From the NCBI GenBank assembly GCA_031288985.1, contig JAITQH010000128.1, positions 1 through 13,949 on the forward strand: a DNA stretch of 13,949 nt, read 5' to 3'. Under the pieces are notes generated by a model. The model ran no database searches. It was not told the DNA's origin and worked only from the letters and a program-made list of their open reading frames with translations. This stretch comes from Candidatus Methanoplasma sp. GTDB taxonomy: Archaea > Thermoplasmatota > Thermoplasmata > Methanomassiliicoccales > Methanomethylophilaceae. This document shows, in pieces, positions 7,520 through 13,334 of this stretch (within the stretch, counting starts at the first letter, position 1; every line of letters starts with the position of its first letter). The position numbers and the translations under genes are program-made.

Positions 7520-7543
7520 CCGTCGGGATGATGGGTGTTGAGA

Positions 7544-7551
7544 TATTAAAA
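7544..7551 (-). promoter_or_regulatory. TATA promoter of the unknown 393-residue protein
   Basis: The minus strand reads TTTTAATA, centred about 28 nt before ATG 7519, which suggests a leaderless mRNA beginning at that codon. Confidence 0.5.
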
Positions 7552-7590
7552 GTTATGGTCAGAGCTAAACTAAGGGGATTTTTCAGCCTC

Positions 7591-7637
7591 AAAAACCTCG
7601 GACGGACAGGCTCGCGGACGCCTGCCCGCCGGGCGTC
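7591..7637 (-). terminator. Possible terminator after the NikR-like gene
   Basis: A hairpin, GACGCC (7632-7637 on minus) with GGCGTC (7617-7622), overlaps the stop codon of the upstream gene. It is followed some 20 nt later by TTTTT (7591-7595). The distance between stem and T-run is larger than in a bacterial terminator, so the T-run may be the only active part. Confidence 0.3.
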
Positions 7638-8019
7638 AGCTTCTCACGAACCTCACATAGTCGGCCTTGCCTTTGGCGTGGATGTCCTTCAGCATCGCCG
7701 CCAGGTCCTTCGCGTCGCTGGATATCACCATGACCTCCAGGCATTTGTGGTTCTTGAGGTGCGAGTGCAGCTGCGTCTTGATGTCGTCTTCGTGCTTCGC
7801 CTGGATCAGGCTCATCCACGGATCGGCGTGATCCTTCTTCACAATGATGAGGACCCCCTCCACCGCCCCATCCATGTCCATTGTGTCCTGGGCCTCCGCC
7901 TGCGCCGCGCCGATCGCTCTGCGGACCGCTTCGCTCCTTCCGGCGAGGCCGTACATGGCCTGTATCCCGTCCAAAGCCTTCAGATTGTCATCGTTCAAAG
8001 ATATGCTGATTATCGTCAT
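7636..8019 (-). CDS. nikR: NikR-like nickel-responsive transcriptional regulator
   Basis: This 127-residue DNA-binding metal sensor has the NikR architecture. The N-terminal ribbon-helix-helix is TIISISLNDDNLKALDGI (2-19) followed by GRSEAVRRAI (27-36). The C-terminal ACT-like domain contains LHSHLKNHKCLEV, in which two His and one Cys have exactly the H-x-H-x5-C spacing of the square-planar nickel ligands His87, His89 and Cys95 of E. coli NikR. The fourth ligand, from the partner subunit (His76 there), would be the His of QAKHEDD. Here it is 9 rather than 11 residues before the first ligand, a two-residue shortening that might alter metal choice. The end of the domain (GKADYVRFVRS) lacks the usual GVKHG. 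It is divergent from a ZIP transporter across 92 bp, suggesting that it controls that gene and itself. The ATG at 8019 has only a weak SD. Confidence 0.85.
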   Translation of the reverse strand: MTIISISLNDDNLKALDGIQAMYGLAGRSEAVRRAIGAAQAEAQDTMDMDGAVEGVLIIVKKDHADPWMSLIQAKHEDDIKTQLHSHLKNHKCLEVMVISSDAKDLAAMLKDIHAKGKADYVRFVRS

Positions 8020-8028
8020 TGTGATGCC

Positions 8029-8067
8029 TTAATAACCCCATTCCCCGTTCGATATAAATATTATTAA
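8029..8067. promoter_or_regulatory. Candidate operator between the NikR-like and ZIP genes
   Basis: TTAATAA (8029-8035) and TTATTAA (8061-8067) form a 7-bp inverted repeat with centres 32 bp apart, about three helical turns on one DNA face. The repeat spans the regulator's promoter and lies next to the ZIP promoter. The sequence is very A+T-rich, so chance is a real possibility. Confidence 0.3.
8053..8060 (-). promoter_or_regulatory. TATA promoter of the NikR-like gene
   Basis: The minus strand reads TATTTATA, centred about 37 nt before the ATG at 8019, which gives a very short leader of about 10 nt. It lies between the arms of the TTAATAA/TTATTAA repeat. Confidence 0.5.
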
Positions 8068-8078
8068 CATTGCAGAAA

Positions 8079-8088
8079 TATTTTAATA
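8079..8088 (+). promoter_or_regulatory. TATA promoter of the ZIP transporter
   Basis: TATTTTAATA is centred about 28 nt before ATG 8112, the spacing expected for a leaderless mRNA. This argues against the upstream in-frame TTG at 8070, which would lie before the TATA box. Confidence 0.55.
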
Positions 8089-8111
8089 CTTATTTTCACA
8101 CAGCCCATCAT

Positions 8112-8900
8112 ATGGAAAACACTGAATGGTTCCTCGCATGCATGGCGGTCATCCTTGCGGTGTCGCTGCTCGGCGCATACATACCTATGTCCGTGAGAAC
8201 GACCGACAGGCGCATACATCTGATGATCGCATTCAGCGCAGGGATATTCTTGGGCGTGCTGTTCCTCATGCTCATCCCGGAGGCCATCGAAGAAGGGGCG
8301 GAAGGCGGGTTCGACACGCACGAGGTCATGTACGCCATGCTCGCCGGGTTCCTGGGGATATTCATTTTCGACTTCCTATACAGGCATTACAGCAAGTCGG
8401 AATGCGACTGCAGGGAGTGCAAGGACATGCACTCCCACGATCTTACCTCTTTCTCGGCGTTCGCCGGGCTGGCGATACACGCCTGCTTCGACGGCCTTGC
8501 GCTGGCGGCCGCATTCGTAGCGGGGGAGGATGTGGGGGTCGTTGTGCTCATCGCCATATGCATCCATAAGGTGGTGGAGGTGTTCTCTCTTTCGTCCACG
8601 TTCCTTCTGTCCAACCGCAGGAGCCGGGCCGTGAGGTATCTTGTGCCTTTCTGCCTTGTCACGCCTGCGGCCGGCATCGTTTCGCACCTCCTCCTCGACG
8701 GTGCGGACATCGGCGTGGCGGGAATGGCCTTCGCCGTCTCCGCCGGGATATTCGCGTTCGTCACCATGATCGACATCCTGCCGGAGGCCTTCCACAGGAA
8801 GGACATAGATGTCCGGTCGGTGGCGCTGATGCTGATCGGCCTTGCGGTGGTCGTCGCGGTGGTCGCCTTCACGACGGCCGTCGGGGGCCATGTGCACTGA
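8112..8900 (+). CDS. ZIP-family divalent metal transporter
   Basis: This 262-residue integral membrane protein should import divalent metals (Zn2+, Fe2+ or related). About eight helices are visible. The metal-path motifs are HACFDGLALAAAF (His123, Asp127) in helix 4 and HKVVEVFSL (His152, Glu156) in helix 5, corresponding to the HNxxEG and HExPEG motifs of classical ZIPs with substitutions. The cytoplasmic loop before helix 4 contains a dense cluster, CDCRECKDMHSH (98-109), and the C-terminus ends GGHVH. Both are plausible metal-binding sites. The start is ATG 8112, chosen over an in-frame TTG at 8070 because the TATA box at 8079-8088 lies between them and the first helix begins directly after 8112. 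It faces the NikR-like gene across 92 bp, so metal-dependent control is likely. The metal cannot be named from the sequence. Confidence 0.88.
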   Translation: MENTEWFLACMAVILAVSLLGAYIPMSVRTTDRRIHLMIAFSAGIFLGVLFLMLIPEAIEEGAEGGFDTHEVMYAMLAGFLGIFIFDFLYRHYSKSECDCRECKDMHSHDLTSFSAFAGLAIHACFDGLALAAAFVAGEDVGVVVLIAICIHKVVEVFSLSSTFLLSNRRSRAVRYLVPFCLVTPAAGIVSHLLLDGADIGVAGMAFAVSAGIFAFVTMIDILPEAFHRKDIDVRSVALMLIGLAVVVAVVAFTTAVGGHVH

Positions 8901-8928
8901 TCGTTGGAAAAAAACGACTATTGCCGTA

Positions 8929-8950
8929 TATGAATGTGTACACATTTATA
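8929..8950. promoter_or_regulatory. Palindromic operator at the acetate-transporter promoter
   Basis: AATGTGTACACATT (8933-8946) is a perfect 14-bp palindrome. It extends to 22 bp (8929-8950) with one mismatched pair. The right half overlaps the TATA box (8945-8952), so a bound dimer would block TBP/TFB. No copy was seen at the other promoters of the window. Confidence 0.65.
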
Positions 8951-8952
8951 AA
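8945..8952 (+). promoter_or_regulatory. TATA promoter of the acetate transporter homologue
   Basis: TTTATAAA is centred about 26 nt before ATG 8974, with no SD between, which predicts a leaderless mRNA. Confidence 0.65.
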
Positions 8953-8973
8953 TGATAAGTTAATCGGACAGCC

Positions 8974-9540
8974 ATGACGGATACTGACAGCGTCCATTTC
9001 CGCCCTATTGCGGATCCGGGGCCTTTGGGGCTCCTTGCCTTCGGCATGACCACAGTGCTGCTTTCGTTCCATAATCTGGGCGCATACGGGCTGGACTCCC
9101 CTGTGCTTTCGATGGGGATCTTCTACGGCGGCCTGGCGCAGATTGTGGCCGGGGTGTTCGAGTTCAAAAGAGGCAACACCTTCGGCGCGACCGCCTTCAC
9201 ATCGTACGGATTCTTTTGGCTGACGTTCGTCGCCATAAACACGGGCGCCATCCCGGGATCGGCCCATGACGGGACCTCCCTGGGGATCTATTTCGCCATG
9301 TGGGGCCTCCTGACGCTGTTCCTGTTCATAGGGACGCTGAAAAGCTGCGTCTCGCTCAGAGTGGTGTTCGCCACCCTGACCGTGCTGTTCTTCACGGTCG
9401 CCGTCAAGGATCTCAGCGGCGCGGCGGACATAGCCTATGCGGCGGGAGCCGTGGGCCTTGTGTGCGGCCTGACCGCGGTGTATTCCGGGGCGGGGGCGGT
9501 CGTCAACGCGCAGTTGGGGAGGACGGCGATGCCTCTCTGA
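8974..9540 (+). CDS. Acetate transporter, AceTr/GPR1-FUN34-YaaH (SatP) family
   Basis: This 188-residue membrane protein has six predicted helices, the size of bacterial SatP/YaaH. The family signature NPAPLGL near the N-terminus appears as DPGPLGLLAFGMTT (14-27). The next hallmark, YGGLAQIVAGVFEFKRGNTF (51-70), is well conserved and is followed by GATAFTSYGFFWLTF. The family moves acetate and succinate with protons. In a methyl-reducing methanogen, acetate uptake would feed carbon assimilation, which is inference. The Asn-to-Asp change in the first motif is unusual, since that Asn lies at the pore entrance. It has its own leaderless promoter covered by a palindrome and ends 18 bp from the convergent glutamate synthase gene. 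Confidence 0.9.
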   Translation: MTDTDSVHFRPIADPGPLGLLAFGMTTVLLSFHNLGAYGLDSPVLSMGIFYGGLAQIVAGVFEFKRGNTFGATAFTSYGFFWLTFVAINTGAIPGSAHDGTSLGIYFAMWGLLTLFLFIGTLKSCVSLRVVFATLTVLFFTVAVKDLSGAADIAYAAGAVGLVCGLTAVYSGAGAVVNAQLGRTAMPL

Positions 9541-9558
9541 CCCCAAAGGCCGGCCGTC

Positions 9559-10980
9559 TCACCGGGAAGGGTCGCCCGCGTGCCTTATGCCCGTATGTTC
9601 GGACATCTCGGAACTGATGGTGCACAGGTCTTCCGGCGACGCGTCGTGTATGTCGGAGAGGCCTGTGGCCCTTGCCAGGGATCTCAGCTCGCCGGCGAGC
9701 GCGTTGAAGAAGTTCGCCACCCGGCGGGCGCCGGCCTCTGCGTCGAGCCTCTTCTCGAGTTCCGGGTCCTGGGTGGCTATGCCCATGGGGCAGTTGCCGG
9801 TGTGGCACGCGCGGTATCTCCTGCAGCCCAGCGCCATCATCGCCGCCGACGCCAGGGCGACCGCGTCCGCGCCCATGGCGATCGCTTTGTAAATGTCGCC
9901 GCTGGTGCGCAGGCCGCCGGTGACGATGAGTTCCTGCTTCATGCCCTTCGCGTCCATGTACTTCCTTGCGCGGGACACGGCGTACACCGTGGGAACGGAG
10001 GCTGAATCTTTGATGAATTTGTTCGTGGACCCCGTGGCCCCTCCCCTCCCGTCGATGGTTATGAAATCGCATCCGGACAGGGATATCGCGTTGAGATCGT
10101 CCTCGATGCGTCCGGCGGCGATCTTCACGCCTATCGGGCTGCCTCCGCTGTCGGCCCTGAGGCGGTCGACCAGGTTCTTCAGGCCGTCGGGATCCCTGAC
10201 TTCGCTGAACCCTGCCGGACTCCATATCTCTTGGCCCAGCGGCCTTCCGCGGATGATCGAGATCGCAGGCGTGACCTTGATCGCCGGCAGATGTCCTCCC
10301 ATCCCGGGCTTGGTCCCTTGGCCTATTTTTATCTCTATGGCGTCCGCCTTTCGGATCACGTCGGTGTTCTCTCCGTACCTGTTCGGCACGTATTCGAATA
10401 TGTATTTCGCGGCGGCGCTCCTCTCCTCGGGAAGGGCCCCTCCCTCCCCGCTTCCGACGGCGGTGCCTGCGGCGGCGGCTCCCGCGGCAAGAGCCTTCTT
10501 CGCCTTCCCCGAGAGGGCGCCGAAGCTCATGTGGGAGACGAAGACCGGCATGTCCAAGACCATGGGCCGCTTGGCGGACCTTCCTATGACCGTTCTGAGG
10601 TTTACGGGGGCGTCCCTTTCCAACGGCAGCACCGCCAGCTGCGCGCCCAGGATCAGAATTTCATCGAATTTGGGGACGGGGAGGCTCGTGTCCATCGGCT
10701 CATCGACGCTGGATCCCGTCGCGGCCATGGCGTGTATCGCGTCCATGACGCTCCCGCCGCCGATCGCCGCGCCGGCATCGATGGCGGCATCGGGCGCCGC
10801 CTGCACGCCGCAGGCCTCTTTTGCTTTCGGTTCGGCCTGTCCGGCATCGATGATGCGGAAACTGCTCTTCGGCGCGTTGCACAATGGGCAGCGCCATTCC
10901 TCGGGCAGATCGTTGAACGGGATCGGCTCGCAGCTCTCGTCATATATCTCTCCGCAAACTTCGCATTTGTACACGGCCAT
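9559..10980 (-). CDS. Rubredoxin-glutamate synthase (FMN domain) fusion protein
   Basis: This 473-residue cytoplasmic redox enzyme has two parts. Residues 1-45 form a compact rubredoxin: YKCEVCGEIYD with Cys6 and Cys9, and EEWRCPLCNAPKSSF with Cys31 and Cys34, shorter between the two pairs than classical rubredoxin. After an Ala-rich linker (about 46-90) comes the FMN-binding synthase domain of glutamate synthase, with the phosphate-binding stretch starting GGLRTSGDIYKA at 355. Its [3Fe-4S] ligands are Cys386, Cys392 and Cys397 in CRRYRACHTGNCPMGIATQ (C-x5-C-x4-C). The amidotransferase and C-terminal beta-helix domains of full GltB are absent, as in archaeal split enzymes, so partners must lie elsewhere. 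The likely reaction is 2-oxoglutarate plus an amino group to glutamate, with rubredoxin passing electrons; related proteins may have other substrates. ATG 10980 has a TATA element 27 nt upstream. It is divergent from the ABC operon. Confidence 0.88.
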   Translation of the reverse strand: MAVYKCEVCGEIYDESCEPIPFNDLPEEWRCPLCNAPKSSFRIIDAGQAEPKAKEACGVQAAPDAAIDAGAAIGGGSVMDAIHAMAATGSSVDEPMDTSLPVPKFDEILILGAQLAVLPLERDAPVNLRTVIGRSAKRPMVLDMPVFVSHMSFGALSGKAKKALAAGAAAAGTAVGSGEGGALPEERSAAAKYIFEYVPNRYGENTDVIRKADAIEIKIGQGTKPGMGGHLPAIKVTPAISIIRGRPLGQEIWSPAGFSEVRDPDGLKNLVDRLRADSGGSPIGVKIAAGRIEDDLNAISLSGCDFITIDGRGGATGSTNKFIKDSASVPTVYAVSRARKYMDAKGMKQELIVTGGLRTSGDIYKAIAMGADAVALASAAMMALGCRRYRACHTGNCPMGIATQDPELEKRLDAEAGARRVANFFNALAGELRSLARATGLSDIHDASPEDLCTISSEMSEHTGIRHAGDPSR

Positions 10981-11003
10981 GCGGGGGAATCATCATATCC
11001 TTA

Positions 11004-11011
11004 TTCAAATA
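11004..11011 (-). promoter_or_regulatory. TATA promoter of the rubredoxin-glutamate synthase gene
   Basis: The minus strand reads TATTTGAA, centred 27 nt before ATG 10980 with no SD, so the mRNA is predicted to be leaderless. It lies 30 bp from the inverted repeat of the divergent operon. Confidence 0.5.
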
Positions 11012-11041
11012 TTCCACGCACGCACGGTTAAGGAACGTTTA

Positions 11042-11070
11042 AGTAACACGTTTTACTATATCGTGTTACT
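11042..11070 (+). promoter_or_regulatory. Operator-enclosed TATA promoter of the ABC importer operon
   Basis: AGTAACACG (11042-11050) and CGTGTTACT (11062-11070) are a perfect 9-bp inverted repeat. The 11-bp spacer, TTTTACTATAT, is the TATA element. The centres are 20 bp apart, two helical turns, as expected for a dimeric or tetrameric repressor that shuts off TBP binding. The heptamer pair GTAACAC/GTGTTAC resembles NikR boxes predicted in some bacteria, as far as I recall, but in the opposite arm order. Iron repressors of the DtxR type are another option. Confidence 0.75.
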
Positions 11071-11086
11071 ATTGGAGCTTATTCTG

Positions 11087-12196
11087 ATGAACAACAAAGG
11101 CAGCATGAAGGTCCTCGCTTTGGCGGCGGTGGCAGTGATCGCGATCGCAGGCATAGGCGCGGCGGCGTTCGCGATTAATGATGACGGCCCCGGCGGAAAG
11201 ACCATTACCGACATGCGCGGAAGGGAGGTTGCTCTGCCGGATTCCATCGACTCCGTGATCGGCGTCAAATCGTGTTCGCTTGAGCTGATATCGTTCTTTG
11301 AAGCGGTGGACAAAGTGAAGTATCTGGATGTCAACGAGAGCTTCACGGACAGCCGCACGCACACATTCGTCTTGGAGGACAGGCTCATATCCCTGCCGAG
11401 GGTGGATCCTAACGACGCGGAACAGATCATACAGGCGGATCCGGACATCATCCTGTCTTCCACTGTGGATGTGTCCCGACTGAACGAGGAGCAGAAGAAG
11501 TACGGCATCCCCGTGTTCGCCATAAACGCCGACCTTGAGTTCGGAGCCGAATATGACAGCCAGATCCGCACATTGGGGAAGCTGTTCGGCGAGGAAGAGA
11601 GAGCGGAGGACATCGTCAGCGGGATCGGTGCGTTCATATCCGGAATACGGGACAGCCTCTCCCCGCCGAGCAGCGGCACCCCGGCCGGCGGATTCACGAC
11701 CGCCTACGCCTGCGGGATGAATTTCTACGGAGCGGGGGGTTTCACCAAGACCTCCGGCGACTATCTGCCGTTCACGTATTCGTATGTTCAGAATGTCTCT
11801 CCGTCCAGCATCGCGGGAGTCGGGAAGCAGCCCTACAACACGGACGTTGCGACCGTCATAAATTACGACCCCCAATACATCTTCATTGACGGCGGTGGAT
11901 TGGACGGGACGCTCGAATACATCCGTGGCAATATGCCCCTTCTCGGATCCATCGACGCAATAAGGGACGGCAACGTCTACAGCACGATGGTCTACAAGGA
12001 CTGGGGCACCAACTGGCTGAACCAGCTTGTGAACGTCTATTATGTTGCCAAGATCATGCATCCCGACGAGTTCCTTTGGGATTTCGAGGACAAAGCAAAC
12101 GAGATAATACAACTGTTCTACCCCGGAACGACGGTCTCATACGCCGACATAGCCTCCGCGCAGTCCGGGAACGGATGTTCCAAGGTGACCCTCTAA
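11087..12196 (+). CDS. ABC transporter substrate-binding protein (BtuF/FecB-like)
   Basis: This extracytoplasmic solute receptor of a metal-chelate importer has 369 residues. A hydrophobic segment, VLALAAVAVIAIAGIGAAAFA (9-29), serves as signal or membrane anchor; there is no lipobox Cys after it. The class III binding-protein fold (PF01497 type) starts with TITDMRGREVALPDSIDSVI, continues through VDPNDAEQIIQADPDIILSS and ends with an aromatic-rich lobe, DWGTNWLNQLVNVYYVAKIM, followed by HPDEF. Such proteins bind siderophores, cobalamin, haem or nickel/cobalt complexes. No residue set allows a choice. ATG 11087 has GGAG (11074-11077) 9 nt upstream; ATG 11105 is an alternative. The frame stays open far upstream across the opposite gene, but the promoter and signal segment exclude that extension. 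It is first gene of the operon, and the permease starts 19 bp after its TAA. Confidence 0.9.
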   Translation: MNNKGSMKVLALAAVAVIAIAGIGAAAFAINDDGPGGKTITDMRGREVALPDSIDSVIGVKSCSLELISFFEAVDKVKYLDVNESFTDSRTHTFVLEDRLISLPRVDPNDAEQIIQADPDIILSSTVDVSRLNEEQKKYGIPVFAINADLEFGAEYDSQIRTLGKLFGEEERAEDIVSGIGAFISGIRDSLSPPSSGTPAGGFTTAYACGMNFYGAGGFTKTSGDYLPFTYSYVQNVSPSSIAGVGKQPYNTDVATVINYDPQYIFIDGGGLDGTLEYIRGNMPLLGSIDAIRDGNVYSTMVYKDWGTNWLNQLVNVYYVAKIMHPDEFLWDFEDKANEIIQLFYPGTTVSYADIASAQSGNGCSKVTL

Positions 12197-12215
12197 ACTT
12201 CATTGCAAACCTTTT

Positions 12216-13334
12216 ATGGCCGGTGGTTCCATACCTGAACGCATGCTCGCTGAACACGACGACCCCTATGACATTTATGGGGACGCGGGAACCGACGATG
12301 CGTGCGAAGGATACAGGGGCCATATCCGGCACAAGCTCCTTTTCCTTGTCGGGTGCGTTGCCGCGCTGTCCGCCGCCGTCATGATCGCCGCGAACATTGG
12401 CTCCATCGACATCCCGTTCCTTGACGTCATGGGCTATCTGTTCACGTTCGACAGGAACGGACAGGGGCGCATAGTCTGGGATATCCGGATGCTCAGGATC
12501 GTCGCGTGCATCCTTGTGGGCGCGGGTCTGGCCGTCGCAGGGGTCGTGATGCAATGCATTCTGAGGAACCCTCTCGCCTCGCCGTACACCCTCGGGATAT
12601 CCGGCGCCGCCGCATTCGGGGCGTCCTTCGCCATCGTGTTCCTTCAGGCGGGATCCTCGGCCACGTCGTCGATATCCGTGTCCAACCCGTATATCGTGGC
12701 GATCAGCGCATTCCTGTTCAGCCTGGCGGCCACGGCTCTGATATTGGTGCTCACAAAGATCACGCGGGTGACGGCCGAGACCATGGTCCTGGCAGGCGTT
12801 GCCATAAGCGCCATATTCGCCGCCGGACTCTCTTTCATGCAGTACATCGCCACGGACTCCCAGCTGGCCAACATAGTCTCTTGGTCGTTCGGCGACATGG
12901 GGCGGGCGACATGGAGATGGAACCTGATCGTCATGGCGGTGCTGGTTGCCGCGTCTGCATACTTCATCTGCAAACGTTGGGATTACAACGCCATGGATTC
13001 CGGGGAGGAGACCGCAAAAGGCCTTGGGGTGAACACCGAAAGAGAAAGAATTGTCGGAATGGTGCTGTCCGCCATGATCGCTTCGGTGATAGTCTCCTTC
13101 TTCGGCATCGTCGCCTTCATCGGCCTTCTGGGGCCGCATATAGCAAGGATGATAATAGGCGGGGATCACAGATATCTCATCCCCGGGGCCATGGTGCTGG
13201 GCGCGGCGATCCTGTTGGCATCGGACGTCGTCGGCATGAACATAATGCATCCCGTCGTCCTGCCCGTGGGGATCATCACCTCGGTGCTGGGAGGCCCTCT
13301 GTTCATCTATCTTCTGGTGAGGAGGTACAGGTGA
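12216..13334 (+). CDS. ABC transporter permease, BtuC/FecCD family
   Basis: This 372-residue inner-membrane half of the importer is predicted to have about ten helices. The family core is clear: IRMLRIVACILVGAGLAVAG followed by VVMQCILRNPLASPYTLGIS. The cytoplasmic coupling region is GIVAFIGLLGPHIARMIIGG and the last helices end FIYLLVRRYR. The N-terminus before the first helix (about 40 residues, acidic, with HDDPYDIYGDAGTDD) is longer than usual. An in-frame ATG at 12243 would remove nine residues, and neither start has a convincing SD. I keep 12216 because it lies 19 bp after the binding-protein stop. The TGA overlaps the ATPase ATG by one base, so the two are translationally coupled. Confidence 0.93.
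   Translation: MAGGSIPERMLAEHDDPYDIYGDAGTDDACEGYRGHIRHKLLFLVGCVAALSAAVMIAANIGSIDIPFLDVMGYLFTFDRNGQGRIVWDIRMLRIVACILVGAGLAVAGVVMQCILRNPLASPYTLGISGAAAFGASFAIVFLQAGSSATSSISVSNPYIVAISAFLFSLAATALILVLTKITRVTAETMVLAGVAISAIFAAGLSFMQYIATDSQLANIVSWSFGDMGRATWRWNLIVMAVLVAASAYFICKRWDYNAMDSGEETAKGLGVNTERERIVGMVLSAMIASVIVSFFGIVAFIGLLGPHIARMIIGGDHRYLIPGAMVLGAAILLASDVVGMNIMHPVVLPVGIITSVLGGPLFIYLLVRRYR

Noticed and set aside
7512..7534. Small inverted repeat CATCCC/GGGATG at the start of the unknown gene
   Set aside because: It is only 6 bp long and partly coding, and the spacing gives no convincing operator or attenuator.
9893..11086. Upstream continuation of the binding-protein frame across the glutamate synthase gene
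   Set aside because: It is antisense to a clear enzyme gene. The real protein begins with a signal segment at 11087 just after a TATA box and operator.
12054..13250. 398-residue minus-strand frame opposite the ABC permease
   Set aside because: It is a shadow of the permease and of the end of the binding-protein gene. The peptide is full of His/Asp/Arg and lacks helices or motifs.
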